In this document: positions 50,601 through 58,813 of the stretch, in pieces | Numbering within the stretch: position 1 is the first letter of the stretch | Layout: each line of letters begins with the position of its first letter | From: Pseudomonas sp. GD04091 | GTDB lineage: Bacteria; Pseudomonadota; Gammaproteobacteria; Pseudomonadales; Pseudomonadaceae | Assembly: GCF_029836165.1 (NCBI RefSeq) | Contig: NZ_JAOEBG010000002.1 | Location: 310,001 to 374,000, forward strand | Direction: 5' to 3' | Length of the DNA: 64,000 nt | Notes under the pieces: generated by a model | The model's input: the letters and a program-made list of their open reading frames with translations, nothing else | Database searches by the model: none | What the model was told of the DNA's origin: nothing | Program-made: the position numbers and the translations under genes

Positions 50601-51233
50601 TCAGGACGCCTCATCATTCGGTTCCACCGGGCCGGGGTCGGGCTCCACGCCGATGCGGTAGGTGGCAACGAAACGCGGCCAGTCCACATGGTCAACCAGG
50701 TCGATGTCCTCCATGACGCTGACCTTTGCTCCCGCACGCTCGAACAAGGCGATGCTCTTGGCGGGGTAGTTGTTGCGCGACGGATAGAGCACCCCGTCGA
50801 ACACCGGCTTGCCGTCGTCTCCGAGCATCGCATGCACCTGAGCCGACACCTGCTGCGTGTGCGTGTAGTCGCGGCTGGCCAACTGCTCCAGGTTCAGGCC
50901 GAAGTAGCCCGCCATGACGCCCGGTGCGGTGAGATCGGCCAGAAGCACGTCGGCCATCACGCCTACGGCACGCACCATCCGGCTCTGGACTTCCTTCATC
51001 GCGATCGAGCGCTTCGTGTCCGCAAGCCACTGGTGCTTGTGAAACACCGACTCCATCAGTGCCGTGGGCAGGTCGTGCCCCAGGTAGAGCACGCCGTAGG
51101 CCCGCGCCGGGTCGTCGTAGCGATTGGTGCTGCTACGGCCATAGTACAGCGTGCTGCCCCGATAGACGACGCGGCTCACGTGCTGGAGCAGCTCGCCGGC
51201 ATCGATCAGGAAAGAAGGCAGCTCGCGGTTCAT
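50601..51233 (-). CDS. RES-domain toxin (NAD+-consuming)
   Basis: This 210-residue RES-family protein has VYRGSTLYYGRSSTNRYDDP, VLYLGHDLPTALMESVFHK and a C-terminal PSRNNYPAKSIALFERAG, covering the conserved Arg, Glu and Ser that give the family its name. RES toxins degrade NAD+ and stop growth unless bound by their Xre/MbcA antitoxin, encoded just upstream (12-base gap). The pair would act as an addiction module stabilising the element. Confidence 0.85.
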   Translation of the reverse strand: MNRELPSFLIDAGELLQHVSRVVYRGSTLYYGRSSTNRYDDPARAYGVLYLGHDLPTALMESVFHKHQWLADTKRSIAMKEVQSRMVRAVGVMADVLLADLTAPGVMAGYFGLNLEQLASRDYTHTQQVSAQVHAMLGDDGKPVFDGVLYPSRNNYPAKSIALFERAGAKVSVMEDIDLVDHVDWPRFVATYRIGVEPDPGPVEPNDEAS

Positions 51234-51245
51234 GGCGGTCTCGCT

Positions 51246-51878
51246 TCAATGCACCTGAACGCCCAGCACGTTGAACACGGCCTCGGCCACGTCATCGATC
51301 GTGCCATGCGTCACCGCATCCACCGGCGAGCGACCGCCCAGGCCTTCGAGTGGTTCGGACAGCGCGCGGTAGATCGTCCAGTGATCGATGCCTTCGACCT
51401 CCTGAAGCACGGTCTGGGTCAACTGCTGCTTCACCGGGTCGAGCTGCCAGTCGGGCAGCTTCTGACCGCGCGGCCCCACGTTCAGCGCCAGCAGCCGGCG
51501 GGCGAGGATGTCCTTGTAGATCTGCTGGCGCGACTTGTCCGCCAGCTTGGCGAACTCGGCCGGCGGCAGGTTGTGCGGTTGGTTGAAGGTCTCCAGCAAC
51601 ACGGCGCGGCCTCGCTGAACATCGGTTTCATTCGGTGCCCAGCGCGTCTCGGCGCGCAGCGCGGCCGTCTTGCGTGTCAGGGCCTGCTCCACCGTTTCGC
51701 CTTCGAGGTTGGCGGGCAGTTTCACCGCCTCCACGCGCTCGTGGATGAACGCCTGCAACTCGGCCGCGAAAGCTGGGGCATCCCGGATTTCGACGGTATC
51801 CGCAAAGCGGCGCACATCCTCCACCGTGACACGCGGCAGACGGTCGGCAATGAATTCAATGGCGGTGGGCATGGTCAT
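51246..51878 (-). CDS. Xre/MbcA/ParS-type antitoxin
   Basis: This 210-residue protein ends with the MbcA/ParS toxin-binding domain (DHWTIYRALSEPLEGLGGRSPVDAVTHGTIDDVAEAVFNVLGV). A helix-turn-helix-like middle contains FAKLADKSRQQIYKDILARRLLALNVGPRGQKLPDWQL. It neutralises the RES protein and probably represses the shared promoter. It is longer than most Xre antitoxins (about 150), having an extra N-terminal helical region. A sigma70 promoter with repeated GGCGACTA lies just upstream. Confidence 0.82.
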   Translation of the reverse strand: MTMPTAIEFIADRLPRVTVEDVRRFADTVEIRDAPAFAAELQAFIHERVEAVKLPANLEGETVEQALTRKTAALRAETRWAPNETDVQRGRAVLLETFNQPHNLPPAEFAKLADKSRQQIYKDILARRLLALNVGPRGQKLPDWQLDPVKQQLTQTVLQEVEGIDHWTIYRALSEPLEGLGGRSPVDAVTHGTIDDVAEAVFNVLGVQVH

Positions 51879-51905
51879 CTCCCAGGTAGGTTTGCGATAG
51901 GACCC

Positions 51906-51949
51906 ACTCTAGTCGCCTTTGTCGCGTTTGTCAACTTAGTCGCCTTGAT
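51906..51949 (-). promoter_or_regulatory. toxin-antitoxin promoter with direct repeats
   Basis: On the minus strand, TTGACA (51934-51929) and TAGAGT (51911-51906) stand 17 bases apart, a near-consensus sigma70 promoter. The decamer AAGGCGACTA occurs twice, once before the -35 and once overlapping the -10, which suits autoregulation by the antitoxin. Confidence 0.72.
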
Positions 51950-51959
51950 GAGCGCCTAC

Positions 51960-52188
51960 CTGGCGGAACCAGCGTCCCAGGAGCATAGGCCGGGGCCGGG
52001 GGCCAGGTCGCCGTCCAATCCATTCCAGCGGGTTCCACATTGACGCTGGAGTCCCGCCCCGCGCCCCGCTATACCGAAACGGTTAAAGGCCAAAGGGTCG
52101 AAATGGCAAGGGAATGGGGTGCAAGGGGAAAGGCCCTACCCGAAAAGGCCAAAAGGCCTCCCGATCGGCCCGTCACCAGGACATCTAC
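51960..52188 (+). other. candidate transfer origin region before traI
   Basis: This non-coding gap holds TCCAGCG/CGCTGGA (52024-52050, 13-base loop) and clustered AAAGGCC / AAAAGGCC repeats (about 52084-52160) with inverted partners GGCCCT and GGCCTCC. An oriT next to the relaxase gene is reported for ICEclc. No nick site can be fixed from sequence. Confidence 0.35.
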
Positions 52189-54081
52189 ATGCTCTCCCTG
52201 TTCCAGCGAAAACGGCCCGCGGTCGCTGTCGCACCGACGCCACCACCCGTCACCGCCCTCCCGAAAGGGCTGCTGCGTCCTGAGTCGGCCGCATCGCTGC
52301 TGGCCACCCCACGCCGGCAGAAGCTGCTGGAGCACATCTGGCAGCGTACCTCGCTCTCGCGTAGGCAATTCGCCACCCTGTATCGCACGCCCCTGGAGCG
52401 CTATGCCGAACTGGTCCAGGCCTTCCCGGCCTCCGAGGCGCATCACCATGCCTACCCGGGCGGCATGCTCGACCACGGCCTGGAGATCGTCGCCTACAGC
52501 CTGAAACTGCGGCAGTCCCATCTGCTGCCCATCGGTGCCAGTCCCGAAGACCAGGCGGCGCAGTCCGAAGCCTGGACCGCCGCCGTTGCCTATGCTGCGC
52601 TGCTCCACGATATTGGCAAGATCGCCGTCGATCTACACGTCGAACTGGCCGACGGCAGTACTTGGCATCCGTGGCATGGCCCGCTGCACCAGGCGTACCG
52701 ATTTCGCTACCGTGACGACCGCGAATACCGCCTGCACAGCGCCGCAACAGGCTTGCTCTACCGCCAACTGCTCGACCGAGACGTCCTGGACTGGCTCAGC
52801 GGCTATCCGTCCCTGTGGGCGTCGCTGCTCTACGTCCTGGCCGGGCAGTACGAGCATGCCGGCATGCTGGGCGAGCTGGTCGTGCAGGCCGATCGGGCTT
52901 CGGTGGCCCAGGAGCTGGGCGGCGATCCCGCGCGCGCCATGGCCGCGCCCAAGCATGCGCTCCAGCGCAAGCTGCTCGATGGACTGCGCTACCTGCTCAA
53001 GGAAGAGCTGAAGCTGAACCAGCCCGAGGCCTCCGATGGCTGGCTCACCAATGACGCGCTATGGCTGGTGAGCAAGACGGTCTCCGACAAGCTGCGCGCG
53101 CACCTCCTGTCCCAGGGCATCGACGGCATCCCTGCGAACAACACCGCCGTCTTCAACGTGCTGCAGGACCATGCCATGTTGCAGCCCACCCCCTCCGGCA
53201 AGGCCATCTGGCGCGCAACCGTCACCAGCGAAAGCGGCTGGTCCCATGCCTTCACGCTCCTGCGCTTGGCCCCGGCGCTGATCTGGGAGCCCTCGGAACG
53301 ACCCAGCCCATTTGCCGGAACCGTGACCGTGGAAAATACCGGCGAGGCCGAGGATGGAGCGCACACGTCCGCGCCTGGCGCTGCGCCACTGCCGGGCACA
53401 GCGTCGGCAGAGGAGAGGGAATCTGCGGCCAGCCCCGCTCCAGCTACGTCGAAAGGAACCCGCGCCATGCCTCCCAGCCCGGACAATCAGCCCGACCCGC
53501 TGGAAAGCATGCTTTCGATGTTCGGGGCATCGCCTGGGCCGGAGCAGTCCGTCGATGCCCAGCCAGAGGAACCCGACGACGCAGCGGCGCCGCTCGATCC
53601 CCCCGCATCGGCCCCAGGCCCTTCGGAGCCAGCCGCGCACGATTCCGCCCCATGCGCCAGGCGGCCTTCAGGCGAGCATTTCATGGCCTGGCTGAAACAG
53701 GCCGTCCAGACCCGCAAGCTCATCATCAATGACGCCAAGGCCCTCGTGCATACCGTGTCCGACACGACTTATTTAGTGAGTCCCGGCGTTTTCCAGCGCT
53801 ATGCACAAGAGCATCCACAAGTTGCGTTTCAGGCCAAGCTGGATGGCCTGGCAAACTGGCAGTGGATTCAAAAGCGCTTCGAGAAGATGCAGATCCACCG
53901 CAAGCAGGCCAATGGATTGAACATCTGGACTTGCGAGGTCAAGGGGCCTCGCAAGTCCAAACGGCTCCATGGCTACCTGCTCGCTGACCCTGGCACGCTG
54001 TTTCAGGAGCTACCGCCGAACAACCCATTTCTGAGCCTTGTCAGCGAGTCTCCTACACGGGGCAACGCCTCCACGGACTAG
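52189..54081 (+). CDS. traI: MobH-family relaxase TraI
   Basis: This 630-residue relaxase of the TraI_2/MobH type starts LSLFQRKRPAVAV. It has EAHHHAYPGGMLDHGLEIVAYSL and the HD motif LLHDIGK (His140-Asp141), marking the HD-hydrolase-like fold of this relaxase class. It nicks oriT and leads the strand into the recipient. A long Pro/Glu-rich linker (about residues 385-490) precedes a C-terminal domain (HFMAWLKQAVQTRKLIINDAKALVHTVSDTTYLVSPGVFQRY). ATG 52189 was preferred to an upstream in-frame ATG because the latter lies in repeat-rich non-coding sequence. Confidence 0.9.
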   Translation: MLSLFQRKRPAVAVAPTPPPVTALPKGLLRPESAASLLATPRRQKLLEHIWQRTSLSRRQFATLYRTPLERYAELVQAFPASEAHHHAYPGGMLDHGLEIVAYSLKLRQSHLLPIGASPEDQAAQSEAWTAAVAYAALLHDIGKIAVDLHVELADGSTWHPWHGPLHQAYRFRYRDDREYRLHSAATGLLYRQLLDRDVLDWLSGYPSLWASLLYVLAGQYEHAGMLGELVVQADRASVAQELGGDPARAMAAPKHALQRKLLDGLRYLLKEELKLNQPEASDGWLTNDALWLVSKTVSDKLRAHLLSQGIDGIPANNTAVFNVLQDHAMLQPTPSGKAIWRATVTSESGWSHAFTLLRLAPALIWEPSERPSPFAGTVTVENTGEAEDGAHTSAPGAAPLPGTASAEERESAASPAPATSKGTRAMPPSPDNQPDPLESMLSMFGASPGPEQSVDAQPEEPDDAAAPLDPPASAPGPSEPAAHDSAPCARRPSGEHFMAWLKQAVQTRKLIINDAKALVHTVSDTTYLVSPGVFQRYAQEHPQVAFQAKLDGLANWQWIQKRFEKMQIHRKQANGLNIWTCEVKGPRKSKRLHGYLLADPGTLFQELPPNNPFLSLVSESPTRGNASTD

Positions 54082-54131
54082 CCGCGATACCCACCTTCCT
54101 CGCATGCGCAATGGATGCATGTCCTAGGCCA

Positions 54132-54812
54132 TCAAGGACGCTGAATGTCGATGTAGTCTCCATCGGTTCGCAGCACCAGGGCCACCTCAGCATTGCCGCG
54201 ATTGCGCCAGAACCAGCCGTGATTGCCGGTGAAAGCAGCCACAAGCGTTCCCTTGTCGGAAGGAACACCCCTTCCTTTTTCGTAGCTGATTGAACGTCCC
54301 CCGCCGTCGCCATGCGTATCGAAGTTCACCGCACCAGCCCCCTCGACGGCCCAGGCGAAATTGGCCTCGGCGCCTTCCTTCATGCGCAGTTTGATTTCAA
54401 TCCCTTGGCCGGGTGCCAGCGTGAAGCGCGTCTCGTCACGCCAGCGCGGCTGAGGCTCCGCTGCTGCAGGAGCCGGAGAGCTGGCGGATGCAGCCTTTGT
54501 GGAGCTTTCCTCCGGGACGTTCGCGGGTCGGGATTGTTGCCCCATTTCAGCCACGCTGGGCGCTCCGGCCATAGCCTTCTTGGCATCGGCTTCCGCGTCA
54601 CTAGCGGCCTCGGCGGCTAACTGGTTCTTGATCTCTCCCATCTCGGTCAAACGCAGGACGCGGCCAACGCCGGTCGGATCAATGCCGTACTCAGCGGGCA
54701 AAACCACCGTTATCAATATCACCGCAGCGGAGACGGCGGCAATGATGGTGGAGCGGAAAAGTTGCTTGGAGGATGGCAATTCTGCCGGGGAAGGAACAGC
54801 AGTGTTGTACAT
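54132..54812 (-). CDS. transmembrane anchor protein
   Basis: This 226-residue protein has one membrane helix near the N-terminus (about residues 21-42), a Glu/Ala-rich helical region and Pro/Ala hinge. A C-terminal beta domain (DETRFTLAPGQGIEIKLRMKEGAEANFAWAVEGAGAVNFDTHGDG...) ends in DGDYIDIQRP. Proteins annotated as transmembrane anchor are often paired with HupE/UreJ permeases, as here. It lies downstream of the HupE/UreJ gene on the minus strand, 22 bases apart. Function is unknown. Confidence 0.7.
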   Translation of the reverse strand: MYNTAVPSPAELPSSKQLFRSTIIAAVSAAVILITVVLPAEYGIDPTGVGRVLRLTEMGEIKNQLAAEAASDAEADAKKAMAGAPSVAEMGQQSRPANVPEESSTKAASASSPAPAAAEPQPRWRDETRFTLAPGQGIEIKLRMKEGAEANFAWAVEGAGAVNFDTHGDGGGRSISYEKGRGVPSDKGTLVAAFTGNHGWFWRNRGNAEVALVLRTDGDYIDIQRP

Positions 54813-54834
54813 GAGTAGATTCTCTCTCTTGGAT

Positions 54835-55470
54835 TCAGGAAACGAAGAAGCCGGTGAGCTGGTAGCCGACGAGCATGAAGCCCAGGCTCATCATGATCAC
54901 GTTGGCGCTATAGGCATGGCGGAGAAAGCTGGCGCCGCGGCGCCAGTAGCTCATGGCGATCAAGATGACAGCCAACGCCAGCAGTTGGCCAATTTCCACG
55001 CCCACATTGAAGGCCAGCAAATTGGGCACTAAGCCGTCCGGCGAGACCTCGTATTCCTGAATCTTTGAGGCAAGGCCAAATCCATGGAATAGCCCGAAGA
55101 TCAGCGTAGCTGCCTTGGTATTAGGCTGAAAACCGAACCAGCGCTGGTATGCCCCGATGTTGTCGAGCGCCTTGTAAACCACTGAAAGCCCAATGATTGC
55201 GTCAATGAGATAGCTGTTGATCCCGATGTTGAAGTAAACACCCAGGATCATTGTGGTCGAGTGCCCCAGCGCGAACAGGCTTACATAAAGACCGATGTGC
55301 TTGAGTCGGTAGAGGAAGAAAATGACGCCAAAGAGGAACAGGATATGGTCGTATCCCGTCATCATGTGCTTGGCACCGAGATAGAGAAAAGGCAAGAGGT
55401 TCACCCCTGAAATCTCTTGGATGTACCCCTTGTCGCCCTCGGTCACGGCGTGGGCGAATGCGTTGCCCAC
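54835..55470 (-). CDS. HupE/UreJ-family permease, start uncertain
   Basis: This multi-helix membrane protein has the HupE/UreJ_2 features GAKHMMTGYDHILFLFGVIFFL, FALGHSTTMILGV and FGLFHGFGLASKI. Its conserved His and Asp suggest metal transport, perhaps nickel or cobalt. The only standard in-frame start, GTG 55470, falls inside an apparent signal peptide: the frame continues upstream as FLRRPLLALSIFGVGNAFAHA. That part has no ATG, GTG or TTG before a TGA near 55572. Either a rare start (CTG or ATT) is used, or the gene lost its start. Confidence 0.75.
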   Translation of the reverse strand: MGNAFAHAVTEGDKGYIQEISGVNLLPFLYLGAKHMMTGYDHILFLFGVIFFLYRLKHIGLYVSLFALGHSTTMILGVYFNIGINSYLIDAIIGLSVVYKALDNIGAYQRWFGFQPNTKAATLIFGLFHGFGLASKIQEYEVSPDGLVPNLLAFNVGVEIGQLLALAVILIAMSYWRRGASFLRHAYSANVIMMSLGFMLVGYQLTGFFVS

Positions 55471-55569
55471 TCCGAAAATTGAAAGAGCAAGAAGGGGTCG
55501 CCTCAGAAAACGGAAAATAAAGCACGTTAAGGCAAAACGGCTCCGCCGTTGGGCATCAATACGGCTTTG

Positions 55570-55905
55570 TCATTGACGCGCTGTCGCGCATTCCTGGCAG
55601 AACACAACAGCAGGATCGGCGTTCAACAGTTCCGGCTCCAAATCACTGTGACAGGCGCAGCACAGCCCATAGGTGCCAGAGTCGAGGCGGGCCAGCGCAG
55701 CTTCGACCTTGCGCTTGCGAATGGTCAGCCGCTCCCGCAATCCTTGGGCAAGAGCCTGTTGTTGGAGGGCGTCGATACGCGACACCCTACCGACACAGGA
55801 TTGATCCAGCTCGACCGGCGCGGCGGACTGTTGAGCCTGCTGGATTGCCTCAACGGTTTCCCTTTGCTCGATCAGCAGTCGAGCGCGGAACTGTTCCATG
55901 TCCAT
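55570..55905 (-). CDS. TraR/DksA-type zinc-finger protein
   Basis: This 111-residue protein has a helical coiled coil (about residues 1-75) and a C4 zinc finger using Cys82, Cys85, Cys103 and Cys106 in GLCCACHSDL...FCQECA. TraR/DksA proteins enter the RNA polymerase secondary channel and adjust transcription. The SRIDALQQQALAQGLRERLTIRKRKVEAALARLDSGTYG segment is typical. It lies between the UspA gene and the HupE gene on the minus strand and could tune expression of the accessory block under stress. Confidence 0.85.
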   Translation of the reverse strand: MDMEQFRARLLIEQRETVEAIQQAQQSAAPVELDQSCVGRVSRIDALQQQALAQGLRERLTIRKRKVEAALARLDSGTYGLCCACHSDLEPELLNADPAVVFCQECATARQ

Positions 55906-55921
55906 TGAGGCGACTCCTTCG

Positions 55922-56785
55922 CTATCGCAGTAGAAGCGTGGGGATGGTCGAGGAACGCAGCAGGTCAGCGGTCTTGCTGCCGAACATCAAAGTGCGCAGC
56001 GGCGAGTGACCGAATGCGCCCATGATGAGCATGTCGATGGACTGCTCCTTGACCGTCTTGGCGATGATGCTTTCCGCATCGCCGGGGATCAGTGAGGCGG
56101 TGACGTCGAAGCCAGCCGATTCCAAGGTGGTCTTGGCCCAATCAAGCTGCTTGGGTGCATCCTGGCTTTTCTTCCCCGACATCAGCAGGATGATAGGCAA
56201 ACCTCGGAACAGCGGGCTGCCAGCGACCATTTCGACGCCACGCCGGGTCACGACACCGCCGTCGAAGGCGATCATCACGCGCTGCGGCTCTTTGAAGCCT
56301 TCGGTCACGGTCAGGATCGGTTTGTGCAGCGAACGTACCACCCGCTCCACATTGCGGCCCAAGTCGCGCTGTGTGGCTTCTGCGGCTTCGCCACGGCGTC
56401 CGAGTATCAGCAGGCGCACGCCGTCTTCCTGTTCGGCCAGCGTTGCTTCAAGTTCGCCGTGCCGCTGGCGAACATCGACCAGCGCGGCACCGGCAGCGGT
56501 GGCCCGTTCGCGCAGTCGGTTCAGGAAGATGCGGCCTTGCTCGCGAGCATTCTTGGTGCGGGCCTCGTCTTCGGCGGTGAGCTTGGTCAGCAGATTTTCC
56601 TGGGCGTCAATGCCGATGGCACCGCTGTGATCTTCGCCCGATCCCTGCTCGGGGTGGCGGTCGATGACGTGCAGAAACTCCAGCGGCGCGTCCATTCGGC
56701 GAGCGGCCCATGCGGCGTAGTCGGCCACGTAATCGGCGAAGTGGGATTGATCCACGCAGGCCAGCACTTTGTTTTCGTTCTTCAT
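55922..56785 (-). CDS. tandem-domain universal stress protein
   Basis: This 287-residue protein has two UspA domains. The first (about residues 1-160) ends LRLLILGRRGEAAEATQRDLGRNVERVVRSLHKPILTV-like. The second (about 168-287) has the ATP-binding pattern MGAFGHSPLRTLMFGSKTADLLRSSTIPTLLLR. UspA proteins support survival under stress, often with nucleotide binding. It lies 14 bases after the SulP gene remnant on the minus strand, a pairing seen often with SulP transporters in Pseudomonas accessory DNA. Confidence 0.88.
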   Translation of the reverse strand: MKNENKVLACVDQSHFADYVADYAAWAARRMDAPLEFLHVIDRHPEQGSGEDHSGAIGIDAQENLLTKLTAEDEARTKNAREQGRIFLNRLRERATAAGAALVDVRQRHGELEATLAEQEDGVRLLILGRRGEAAEATQRDLGRNVERVVRSLHKPILTVTEGFKEPQRVMIAFDGGVVTRRGVEMVAGSPLFRGLPIILLMSGKKSQDAPKQLDWAKTTLESAGFDVTASLIPGDAESIIAKTVKEQSIDMLIMGAFGHSPLRTLMFGSKTADLLRSSTIPTLLLR

Positions 56786-56799
56786 GATCCTGTTTCCTC

Positions 56800-57488
56800 T
56801 CAGTGGCCCATCAGCATGTCTTCGGCACCGTCTTTGTCATGCACGGCGAACTTGTCCACCATTGTGGCGCTGGCCTCGTTCAAGCCGATGACTTCGACCT
56901 CGGTGGCTTCACGGCGGAACTTGATGACCACCTTGTCTAAGGCGCTAACAGCGGTGATGTCCCAGAAGTGGGCGCGACTTACGTCAATGCGCACTTTCTC
57001 GATGACTTCCTTGTAGTCGAAGGTATTGATGAAGCGATCCGCCGAGGCAAAGAACACTTGGCCGGTAATGGTGTAGGTGCGCACGCGGCCTTCGTCCTCG
57101 GTGCGAGAGGTGACGCGCAGAATCTGGCCCACCTTGTGGGCGAAGAAGAAGCCCGACAGCAGCACTCCGATTAGCACGCCCTTGGCCAAGTCGTGGGTGC
57201 CAACCGTCACTACCACGGTGGCCAGCATCACCATGCTGGAACTTTTTGGGTGCTCGCGCAGATTGCGGATCGAGGCCCAGTTGAAGGTGCCGATAGACAC
57301 CATGATCATCACCGCGACCAGTGCGGCCATCGGAATGCGGGCCACCCAGTCACCGATAAACACCACCATCAGCAGCAGAAACACGCCAGCGGCCAGCGTG
57401 GAGAGTCGGCCACGACCGCCGGATTTTACGTTGATGACCGACTGGCCAATCATGGCGCAACCTGCCATGCCGCCGAGGAAGCCGGTAG
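56800..57488 (-). pseudogene. SulP-family anion transporter, N-terminal half lost to IS6100
   Basis: The minus-strand frame encodes the last 229 residues of a SulP transporter. It has GFLGGMAGCAMIGQSVINVKSGGRGRLS (the conserved SulP stretch), several membrane helices, then a cytoplasmic STAS domain (YTITGQVFFASADRFINTF, VRIDVSRAHFWDITAVSALDKVV). Normal SulP proteins have roughly 480-560 residues. The coding sequence stops exactly at the IS6100 terminal repeat at 57489, so the first half is missing. The remaining protein is unlikely to transport. Confidence 0.88.
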
Positions 57489-58368
57489 GGCTCTGTTGCA
57501 AAGATTGGCGGCAGTCAGAGGTAGGCTGTCGCTCTGCGCCGATCAGGCGGCTGCTGCGAAATGGTGGTTGAGCATGCCCATGGCCTCCGTCAGCGCCGAG
57601 GGCCCAATGCCAAAAGCTCTCTCCACAAGGCGCACCTCGCCCCTGATGCCGGGCTGCAGGCACCAGGGGCGAGCCTGTCCTTTGCGCAGGGCTCGCATGA
57701 CTTCGAATCCCTTGATCGTGGCATAGGCCGTGGGGATCGATTTGAAACCGCGCACCGGCTTGATCAGTATCTTGAGCTTTCCGTGATCGGCCTCGATCAC
57801 GTTATTGAGATACTTCACCTGCCGGTGGGCCGTCTCCCGGTCCAGCTTTCCTTCGCGCTTCAATTCGGTGATCGCTGCACCATAGCTCGGCGCTTTGTCG
57901 GTATTGAGCGTGGCAGGCTTTTCCCAGTGCTTCAGGCCTCGCAGGGCCTTGCCCAGGAACCGCTTCGCTGCCTTGGCGCTGCGGGTCGGCGACAGGTAGA
58001 AATCGATCGTGTCGCCCCGCTTGTCGACTGCCCGGTACAGGTAGGTCCACTTGCCCCGCACCTTGACGTAGGTTTCATCCAGGCGCCAGCTCGGATCAAA
58101 GCCACGCCGCCAGAACCAGCGCAGCCGCTTCTCCATCTCCGGGGCGTAGCACTGGACCCAGCGATAGATCGTCGTATGGTCGACCGAAATGCCGCGTTCC
58201 GCCAGCATTTCCTCAAGGTCGCGATAGCTGATCGGATAGCGACAATACCAGCGCACCGCCCACAGGATCACATCACCCTGGAAATGGCGCCACTTGAAAT
58301 CCGTCATCGTTCCGTCCGTCCAATCTCCGCCAAGCATGCTCAAGCTTCACGATTTTTGCAACAGAGCC
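57489..58368 (-). mobile_element. IS6100, complete (880 bp)
   Basis: The element is bounded by GGCTCTGTTGCAAA at 57489-57502 and its inverted copy TTTGCAACAGAGCC at 58355-58368. It is 880 bp, the known length of IS6100. The flanking 8-mers GCCGGTAG and CACACGAG are not repeated, so there is no target duplication. One side is the truncated sulP gene and the other a Tn402 end, as in In4-type integrons. Confidence 0.96.
57543..58307 (-). CDS. tnpA: IS6100 transposase (IS6 family)
   Basis: This 254-residue DDE transposase has SRWRLDETYVKVRG-like, LNTDKAPSYG and VIEADHGKLK segments carrying the catalytic Asp, Asp and Glu of the IS6 family. The N-terminal part (FQGDVILWAVRWYCRYPISYRDLEEMLAERG) holds the helix-turn-helix. 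ATG 58307 (TDFKWRHFQGD) gives the standard length; an upstream in-frame ATG adds 12 residues. IS6 elements move by copy-in and can delete adjacent DNA, which fits the sulP truncation. Confidence 0.96.
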   Translation of the reverse strand: MTDFKWRHFQGDVILWAVRWYCRYPISYRDLEEMLAERGISVDHTTIYRWVQCYAPEMEKRLRWFWRRGFDPSWRLDETYVKVRGKWTYLYRAVDKRGDTIDFYLSPTRSAKAAKRFLGKALRGLKHWEKPATLNTDKAPSYGAAITELKREGKLDRETAHRQVKYLNNVIEADHGKLKILIKPVRGFKSIPTAYATIKGFEVMRALRKGQARPWCLQPGIRGEVRLVERAFGIGPSALTEAMGMLNHHFAAAA

Positions 58369-58491
58369 CACACGAGTATTGAGCATAGTCGAGATTGGTG
58401 CAGATCACTTCTGATATTGAACTGTCAGGAGCTGGCTGCACAACAGCCATTACGCCCAATCAACTGGTGCAGTCGTCTTCTGAAAATGACA
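58369..58491. repeat. 123-bp Tn402 end (IRt fragment)
   Basis: The last 26 bases read on the minus strand as TGTCATTTTCAGAAGACGAC then TGCACC, the Tn402-family terminal repeat. The segment between it and IS6100 is exactly 123 bp, the size I recall for one of the two tni-end fragments flanking IS6100 in In4. Its outer end faces the integron, as in In4. The partner fragment on the other side of IS6100 is absent. Confidence 0.85.
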
Positions 58492-58813
58492 TTTGGTATC
58501 TCTCATAAACGGATGTTTTTGAGAGAACTATCTTCGGCCTTCACACGCACGAAAGGCGGCGAAGCTCCGCCGTTAATCCGTCCGCCGGAGATCTCGCCCA
58601 GGCAGGCTGAAGGCCGAGCAAGCCTGACAGGCCCGAAAAGCCCGGCACGGGCGTCGGCGGCGATGACGGCGGCGGCATTATCCAGGGTTGATGATGGAAG
58701 TGGAGGATATCGACAACCTCTCGCGCAACCAAGACATCGCGGTCGGACTGCAAGTGATCTTGAAGCCACGGGCCCGTCCCACCCCGACATGGACCTCGAT
58801 GCCCGAACGGACG
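58492..58813. other. 3' conserved segment tail after orf5
   Basis: No intact gene is visible here. This is the end of the class 1 integron 3' conserved segment, up to the Tn402 end at 58491. It probably includes a remnant of orf6. Confidence 0.6.

Noticed and set aside
50178..52043. Plus-strand open frame of 621 codons
   Set aside because: It lies opposite DUF3742, the RES toxin and its antitoxin, which all have clear family motifs.
57489..58368. Recent simple transposition of IS6100
   Set aside because: The flanking 8-mers differ (GCCGGTAG and CACACGAG), so there is no target duplication. The In4 structure plus deletion explains it better.
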